Position numbers and translations under genes: made by a program. A DNA stretch of 64,000 bases from Planctomycetota bacterium (GTDB taxonomy: Bacteria > Planctomycetota > PUPC01 > JACPCR01). Position 1 is the first letter of the stretch. Every line of letters begins with the position of its first letter. Location: NCBI GenBank assembly GCA_027625095.1, contig JAQBXN010000002.1, forward strand, positions 62,001 through 126,000. The letters are read 5' to 3'. The notes beneath the pieces are model-generated. The model ran no database searches, was not told the DNA's origin, and saw only the letters and a list, made by a program, of their open reading frames with translations. Below, piece after piece: positions 60,401-64,000 of the stretch.

Positions 60401-61112
60401 ACAGGCAGGTGAAGGTGAAGGTGAAGGTGAAGGTGAAGGTGAAGGTGAAGGTGAAGGTGAAGGTGAAGGTGAAGGTGAGGGTGAAGGTGAAGGTGAAGGT
60501 GAAGGTGAGGGGCAGGGAGAAGGTGAGGGCCAGGGGCAGGGCGAAGGAGAAGGTGAGGGCCAAGGACAAGGGCAGGGTGAAGGCCAAGGCGAAGGAGAAG
60601 GTGAGGGCCAAGGACAAGGGCAGGGTGAAGGCCAAGGCGAAGGACAGGGTGAAGGTGAAGGCCAAGGCGAAGGACAGGGTGAAGGTGAGGGCCAAGGCCA
60701 AGGCGAAGGACAGGGTGAAGGTGAGGGCCAAGGTCAAGGACAGGGACAGGGACAGGGTCAAGGCCAAGGCCAAGGCCAAGGTGAAGGTGAAGGTGAAGGT
60801 GAAGGTGAAGGTGAAGGTGAAGGTGAAGGTGAGGGCCAAGGCCAAGGTCAAGGACAGGGACAGGGACAGGGACAGGCCAAAGGGCAGGGCAGCCCGAGTA
60901 ATTCGCAGGGACCCGGCGGTGAGGGAGCGCGCAGTTTCTCCAAGACTGATGTTGCCAACCGTCGCCCCGCCAAGAGCCGCTCGAACTGGAGCCCGCTAGC
61001 CGAAAGAGAGCGCGAGGCCTTGAGCCAGAATTTTGAGAGAGAGTTGCCGCCTGAATTCAGAGAACTCTTGAAAGATTATTATGAAGCGTTGTCGAATCCG
61101 ACGAAAAATTAG
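57405..61112 (+). CDS. Exported coiled-coil protein with a (GEGQ)n low-complexity tail
   Basis: A 1235-residue protein. A signal peptide (HLCTGLCLVYSLNLLSVHAQ) is followed by about 970 residues of heptad-rich, Glu/Lys/Ala-rich helix with few breaks, then a Gly-Glu-Gln run (about 1001-1158) and a basic linker. The end (PLAEREREALSQNFERELPP then EFRELLKDYYEALS) is a short conserved-looking helical domain, as in VWA-operon proteins of planctomycete-like bacteria, where the tail may bind a partner. It could be a periplasmic strut or scaffold. It follows the DUF4175-like gene by 145 bases. Confidence 0.75.
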   Translation: MKHHKHLCTGLCLVYSLNLLSVHAQETEDILMKSESLLLEEERQLKVNRRVDEIISSFEDLIRDLRSNGLVKEARGDELLRLIGLLGVTNKENVLAAAEYLREARQNLTEPVKFLISADTEIETIIAKLESVLQRSSSLQQTTELLNQIRHIIRNQENVYAKSKFIGKQLLSGERATRLWDVTKGQLQVSMAVKRFGENLSVAKKEAKEPLNRLRLARALAVMNRDKLDTKLLDATREIKVKRVLHAVQIQEEALESLKDIERRLQPNAESAELHRLKMAREKLIRIREDQDTIKGETEKATAEAFPEKKKDLQVNQRQLQHELKELHVSIPKTKEEKLVPQLHRDTPLDKSLDDAHTTMVTSEKLIEETRQTEAVTSQVETDQHLGEALLLIEERIARLQEAALKEPTLVDRLREIEQYEKEILDETQVRQKETANVAEIAPAQKKLQEYLVELDQAVEDAALKRVITLSGGAMVHAAVSLVANDHNKAISDEKETLSLLARAIEMAIELDKEAEVQDVKQAEFAQEEKAVEQEMEQASNLIDRLLAIEKLQRELAEDTEAADANQPDFKDFAGPQNDLAQETRRAKELTDSVPVLAAIGDAVRAMTEATERIQNSEKVLVHAAQLKAIEALRKAREEAEEKLDDLELERDQMQRVDDAREMAAALKEAERLQKELTIETKEQAAKGRNVEDIAEPQEALAEHVKNLEQQAQNPGLEEALEEAVGAMERAGGLLTNNLAEVAEPNQKQAEAALARARDLAEKAAIELNRQLEQARELGKAKEEAEALIEQQKEVLDETENSPAEELADLAVEEAALVEGGEALAETATEVANLTSEAAQAQQSVAEARQALAAAKEALEQGDQAEAVAQEQKAIEALQEAAEKFGEAQEKLQDPDQAIVERIGQILREQEGLQSETQEAGESGESTEGTAEAQGALAEQTDQVAAAATEAGLQETLGKATSAEQAAAQSLEGGDTEAAGQAQAEALEALGQAQGQAEAQAGEGEGEGEGEGEGEGEGEGEGEGEGEGEGEGEGEGQGEGEGQGQGEGEGEGQGQGQGEGQGEGEGEGQGQGQGEGQGEGQGEGEGQGEGQGEGEGQGQGEGQGEGEGQGQGQGQGQGQGQGQGQGEGEGEGEGEGEGEGEGEGQGQGQGQGQGQGQAKGQGSPSNSQGPGGEGARSFSKTDVANRRPAKSRSNWSPLAEREREALSQNFERELPPEFRELLKDYYEALSNPTKN
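60408..60878 (+). repeat. Hexamer-based (GEGQ)n coding repeat
   Basis: About 470 bases of degenerate GGNGAA/GGNCAA/GGACAG hexamers within the coiled-coil gene, encoding Gly alternating with Glu or Gln. There is a pure GGTGAA run at each end (60408-60477, 60779-60831) and a mixed middle. The opposite strand is open but encodes a Thr/Phe/Ala/Leu alternation and is not a gene. Likely to vary in length between strains. Confidence 0.9.
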
Positions 61113-61128
61113 AAATTGGAATTGACTC

Positions 61129-61385
61129 ATGCCGCGCATCAGCGAGTTCTATGGAATCCAGATTTATATGTACTAAACGACCGTAACCCACCTCACTTCC
61201 ATGCGGAGTTTGCTGAGCATGAAGCGACCTGCAGAATCATCGGGCTGGAGACCCTGATGGGTGATCTGCCTCGGCAAGCGAGAACTCTTGTTGGTGAATG
61301 GGCATTAATACATCGCTCGGAATTGCTGGATTGGGACAAGGCCCGTCGGGGAGAACCCTTGCAGGAGATTGAGCCCCTCGTCTAA
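61129..61385 (+). pseudogene. DUF4160 protein, frameshifted
   Basis: The ATG at 61129 begins MPRISEFYGIQIYMY, then TAA. In the neighbouring frame the sequence goes on LNDRNPPHFHAEFAEHEATC and GEPLQEIEPLV to TAA at 61385. DUF4160 proteins read MPRISEFYGIxIYMYxxDHNPPHFHAEY, so one base is missing near 61178. It sits as the first of a DUF4160-DUF2442 pair, a putative toxin-antitoxin-like duo. Confidence 0.75.
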
Positions 61386-61387
61386 CT

Positions 61388-61477
61388 ATGGATACGAAGA
61401 CTCTCATCCGATTAAAGACAGTGACTCCACTTGACGACTATGTTGTTCGAGTGGAATTCACAGAAGATATTTTATGA
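61388..61477 (+). pseudogene. DUF2442 N-terminal remnant
   Basis: An ATG at 61388 gives MDTKTLIRLKTVTPLDDYVV followed by RVEFTEDIL and TGA at 61475-61477. DUF2442 proteins begin with this pattern and run to about 85 residues, so two thirds are missing. The next gene's ATG at 61474 overlaps the stop. The DUF4160-DUF2442 pair thus lies inside the operon, both members broken. Confidence 0.65.
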
Positions 61478-62499
61478 AAGGCAAAGCTGATCCTTTGAAC
61501 TCCATCAAGAATAGACTCAACGGTCTCGCAATCTCCTTCCTGGCTCTGGCGCTGCTCTCCCGCTCCTGCATCGCAGAGTCCAAAGTCCAGGTAGCCGAAC
61601 TCAGTCCAACTGCTGAAAAGGCTATCAATCGGGGACTTGAATTCCTGGATCGTAACCAGAACAACGATGGCAGTTGGGAGAGCAATCACAAGGTCGCCAA
61701 CACCGCTCTCGGGCTCATGGCCTTCATGGTCAAGGGCTATTTTCCCGGCAGGCCGCCGTATTCGGCCAAGCTTTCCAAAGCTGTGGAGTATCTGATCGAG
61801 GCATCTGAATCCGGGGACGGTTACATGGGCAAATCCATGTACGAGCATGGCCTCGCCACGCTCGCACTTTCCGAAGTCTGGGGGATGAGCGATAGACAGG
61901 AGCTGCGCAACGTCCTCAAGAAAGCTGTCGACGTCATATTGCGTTCCCAGAACAAAGAGGGCGGATGGCGTTACAACCCGCGACCGGAGAGCGCGGATAT
62001 TTCAGTGACCGTCATGCAGGTTGTCGCACTCGCTTCGGCCAAGGAGGCCGGCATTCTGGTGCCGGACAAAGTCATCGATAACGCGCTCAAGTATGTGAAA
62101 AGCCTTCAGAATCAGTTTCAGGGCGGGTTTGGATATACCAATCGCGGAGACCCCGGGTTTGCACGTTCCGCGGCGGGCGTAATGTCTCTGCTCATGGCCG
62201 GTGAGAGAGATACCCGTGCGGTTAAGGCCGGGCTCTACTACCTGCGCAAATCCGACGAGTCCAATTTCTCGCAGACTGGCCATTATTACTACGGCCACTA
62301 CTACGCCATCCAGGCCATGTATCAGGCAGGCGAGCGGCACTACAACGAGTGGTACCCAAAAATTCGTGATGCCCTGCTCCTCAAGCAGGAATCCGACGGA
62401 GGCTGGTCAGGCGGGCCCGGCGGCAAAGCCTATTCGACCTCGATGTCGATTTTGATACTCGGTGTGCCGTATCGATTTCTGCCTATCTATCAGCGGTAA
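61474..62499 (+). CDS. Prenyltransferase/squalene-oxidase-repeat protein, exported
   Basis: A 341-residue protein with a signal peptide (LNGLAISFLALALLSRSCIAE) and an alpha/alpha toroid of the terpene-cyclase/prenyltransferase-repeat family: LEFLDRNQNNDGSWE, AVDVILRSQNKEGGWRYNP, YVKSLQNQFQGGFGYTN, LLLKQESDGGWSGGPGG. The DxDD motif of true cyclases is missing, so a binding or scaffold role is likelier; similar proteins sit in VWA-type operons. Its start overlaps the DUF2442 remnant stop (ATGA), and the HEAT-repeat gene follows directly. Confidence 0.75.
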   Translation: MKGKADPLNSIKNRLNGLAISFLALALLSRSCIAESKVQVAELSPTAEKAINRGLEFLDRNQNNDGSWESNHKVANTALGLMAFMVKGYFPGRPPYSAKLSKAVEYLIEASESGDGYMGKSMYEHGLATLALSEVWGMSDRQELRNVLKKAVDVILRSQNKEGGWRYNPRPESADISVTVMQVVALASAKEAGILVPDKVIDNALKYVKSLQNQFQGGFGYTNRGDPGFARSAAGVMSLLMAGERDTRAVKAGLYYLRKSDESNFSQTGHYYYGHYYAIQAMYQAGERHYNEWYPKIRDALLLKQESDGGWSGGPGGKAYSTSMSILILGVPYRFLPIYQR

Positions 62500-62501
62500 T
62501 C

Positions 62502-64000
62502 ATGAGGTCATTGGTCTTTGGTCAATGGGCATGGGGTGGCAATTCCCAGCTTAAGATATGGTGGATGTGTGCTGGCCTGATGACGCTCCTTTGCCTTTCG
62601 GCTGTCGGCCGCGTTTCCGCCGAAACCGCTCCCTCCGCGCTCGCTCTCGATAAAGCATTCGCTGACCTGAAAGATGGCGATTGGATTCTCAAGAGTGCGG
62701 CCATGTCACAACTCGCACAATGGAAGATTGCAGATGCGGAAAAACCGCTGCGAGAGGTCCTTGCCGGAAAAGAGCATCCGTGGCTCAGAGGTCGCGGGCT
62801 TGTTGCCCTTGCTCAGATAAAGGGTGGCACGTTATTGAGAGATGCCATCGAGTTCTTCGATGCCAGACATCCCGTTCAAATCCGTACTGCTGCTATTGAG
62901 TCGCTCGGCATCATCGGTGATGGCGCGGGCGAAGCGACCATTCAGGCGGCCCTGAAAGATCAGGACGTCTCCGTTCGCCGGGCGGCTATCCTGGCACTTG
63001 CGCGGCTGAAGGGTAAAAGCGCGTGGGACACCGTTTCGGCCGCCATGGCAAATGAAGACAATGAGATTGTTCTAGCGGCCGTTAAGGGCCTGCAGTACAT
63101 CGACACCCCGGAGGCCAGAAAGGCTCTACTTGACCTCCTCAAGCACAAACAGTGGGAGGTGCGTTTCGAGGCGGCCAAGACCATTCAGATCTCTCAGTTT
63201 GCGGAAGCTATCCAGCAACTTTTCGAGGGTCTGTCCAAGGACCACGACCACCGTGTGCGGAAGGCCTGCGAGCAGGCCCTTGTCGAATTCAAGCCGGACG
63301 ACGTGGCGGTACCAGTGATTGAAAAACTGGTCGAAGAAGACACGAGCTATTATTCCCCTGGCATCAAGCTTCTGCAGCTAAGGCCTTCGACCAAGGGCTG
63401 CGATGCCCTCGCAAAAGTCCTCATGAAACAGGACGAACGGTATCGCAATCAGCTCACCCAGGGCTTCGACGTGCTTGCCGATTTCAATCCCGATGCCTAC
63501 CACGGGGTCTTTATCAAGTATTTCAGTCATTCGGATCGCGGCATCCGCCAGCATGCGGTCAGCAGTCTGGGCAAGTGCAAGACCACGGACATCTACACCC
63601 CGTTGGGGCCGCTGCTCAACGGTACCGATCAGCACATCCGTCATCACACAGTGAATGTACTTCGTAATGCAAAGGGCCCCATTCCGGAGGCCGGCATTGC
63701 TTTGTTCGTCGCGCCTCTCCTCACCAGCCAGGACGGCCACATACGTAACTATTCACTCGAACTGCTGCGCCGTTACCTCAAGGCAGACGAATTCGACGCC
63801 GCGCTCGAAGCCCTCGCCTTCATGCTCAATAGCCCGGATAAGAACCTCCAGGACACCGCTCGAAAAATCCTGCTGCCCATCAGCGATGATACCGGCCGTA
63901 CACGCATGGCAAAGGCACAGGGCATTCTCGCCGATTGGATGCTGCTTGGATCCTTTCCGACTCCACAACAGACCGAAGGTACAAAAGAAGAAGCCCAACC
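62502..64000 (+). CDS. Exported HEAT-repeat protein (3' end outside window)
   Basis: An open frame of at least 499 codons from ATG 62502, three bases after the previous stop. The N-terminus has a heptamer-derived stretch (LVFGQWAWGG) then a hydrophobic segment (WWMCAGLMTLLCLSAVGRVSAE), which looks like a signal peptide; an internal ATG just before it is another possible start. The rest is a run of HEAT-like helical repeats (VRRAAILALARLKG, HRVRKACEQALVEF, IRQHAVSSLGKCKTTD). Such proteins act as protein-binding scaffolds. It is the last gene visible in the operon. Confidence 0.75.
   Translation, partial: MRSLVFGQWAWGGNSQLKIWWMCAGLMTLLCLSAVGRVSAETAPSALALDKAFADLKDGDWILKSAAMSQLAQWKIADAEKPLREVLAGKEHPWLRGRGLVALAQIKGGTLLRDAIEFFDARHPVQIRTAAIESLGIIGDGAGEATIQAALKDQDVSVRRAAILALARLKGKSAWDTVSAAMANEDNEIVLAAVKGLQYIDTPEARKALLDLLKHKQWEVRFEAAKTIQISQFAEAIQQLFEGLSKDHDHRVRKACEQALVEFKPDDVAVPVIEKLVEEDTSYYSPGIKLLQLRPSTKGCDALAKVLMKQDERYRNQLTQGFDVLADFNPDAYHGVFIKYFSHSDRGIRQHAVSSLGKCKTTDIYTPLGPLLNGTDQHIRHHTVNVLRNAKGPIPEAGIALFVAPLLTSQDGHIRNYSLELLRRYLKADEFDAALEALAFMLNSPDKNLQDTARKILLPISDDTGRTRMAKAQGILADWMLLGSFPTPQQTEGTKEEAQ
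62506..62526. repeat. Heptamer array at the start of the HEAT-repeat gene
   Basis: Three units GGTCATT, GGTCTTT, GGTCAAT directly after the ATG at 62502, all in frame. Only one arm is present. Confidence 0.55.

Noticed and set aside
60315..60851. Minus-strand open frame of 178 codons opposite the GEGQ repeat
   Set aside because: It is just the antisense of hexamer repeats and encodes a Thr/Phe/Ala/Leu alternation with no domain.
60408..60878. CRISPR-like repeat
   Set aside because: Units are hexamers in coding sequence without spacers.

Overview
The window looks like the chromosome of a Gram-negative (diderm, LPS-bearing) bacterium from the PVC superphylum or a neighbouring uncultured lineage. 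The signs are LPS genes (kdsC, an LptC-like gene, lptD), two PhyH dioxygenases, a planctomycete-type DUF1592/1588/1585 cytochrome-like protein, PPC and CBM9-like surface proteins, a caspase-FGE fusion, a MoxR-DUF58-VWA operon ending in a (GEGQ)n coiled-coil protein, and repeat families of the kind seen in planctomycete, verrucomicrobial and related genomes. The phylum cannot be fixed from sequence inspection alone. An SCO1-DUF420 gene suggests aerobic respiration. No rRNA, tRNA, CRISPR array, prophage or complete IS was seen.

Layout. 0-6 kb: the end of a large PPC/CBM9-like/YHS protein, then a decayed patch with a truncated VapBC, a YHS-gene tail, an AbiE-type pair whose toxin is broken, and remnants of a sulfatase and a glycosidase. 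6-14 kb: metabolic genes (PhyH, a membrane-embedded spermidine-synthase-like protein, an aldo/keto reductase with an SDR, kdsC, an LptC-like gene), a dispersed hairpin repeat, and remnants of higA and a DUF5615 PIN-like gene. 14-20 kb: a minus-strand run with PhyH, the DUF1592 protein, a YheT hydrolase, nadD, an isochorismatase-like hydrolase and an amidohydrolase. 20-26 kb: an ABC exporter coupled to the SCO1-DUF420 fusion, an orphan LuxR-type response regulator, a halogenase-like flavoprotein and a divergent RimK-like ATP-grasp. 26-36 kb: a stand-alone groEL behind a sigma-54-like promoter with a perfect palindrome, a heparinase-like lyase, birA, nadC, a metallo-beta-lactamase-STAS fusion, coaD and lptD.

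36-47 kb: a secreted caspase-FGE fusion converges with a 2.3-kilo-residue secreted PQQ-propeller/CBM9-like protein that carries a palindromic element inside its reading frame. 47-64 kb: a long plus-strand operon (moxR, DUF58, a secreted protein, two VWA membrane proteins, a DUF4175-like membrane protein, a coiled-coil (GEGQ)n protein, broken DUF4160/DUF2442 genes, a prenyltransferase/squalene-oxidase-like repeat protein and a HEAT-repeat protein). Its products look like an ATPase-driven envelope complex with VWA scaffolds.

Most distinctive: (i) four or five toxin-antitoxin-type loci, none with an intact toxin; (ii) degenerate heptamer/octamer arrays, often as mirrored purine/pyrimidine arms round a core, in the junctions of the moxR-VWA operon and inside some genes, where they supply a signal peptide and a bridging reading frame; (iii) the domain fusions caspase-FGE and MBL-STAS.
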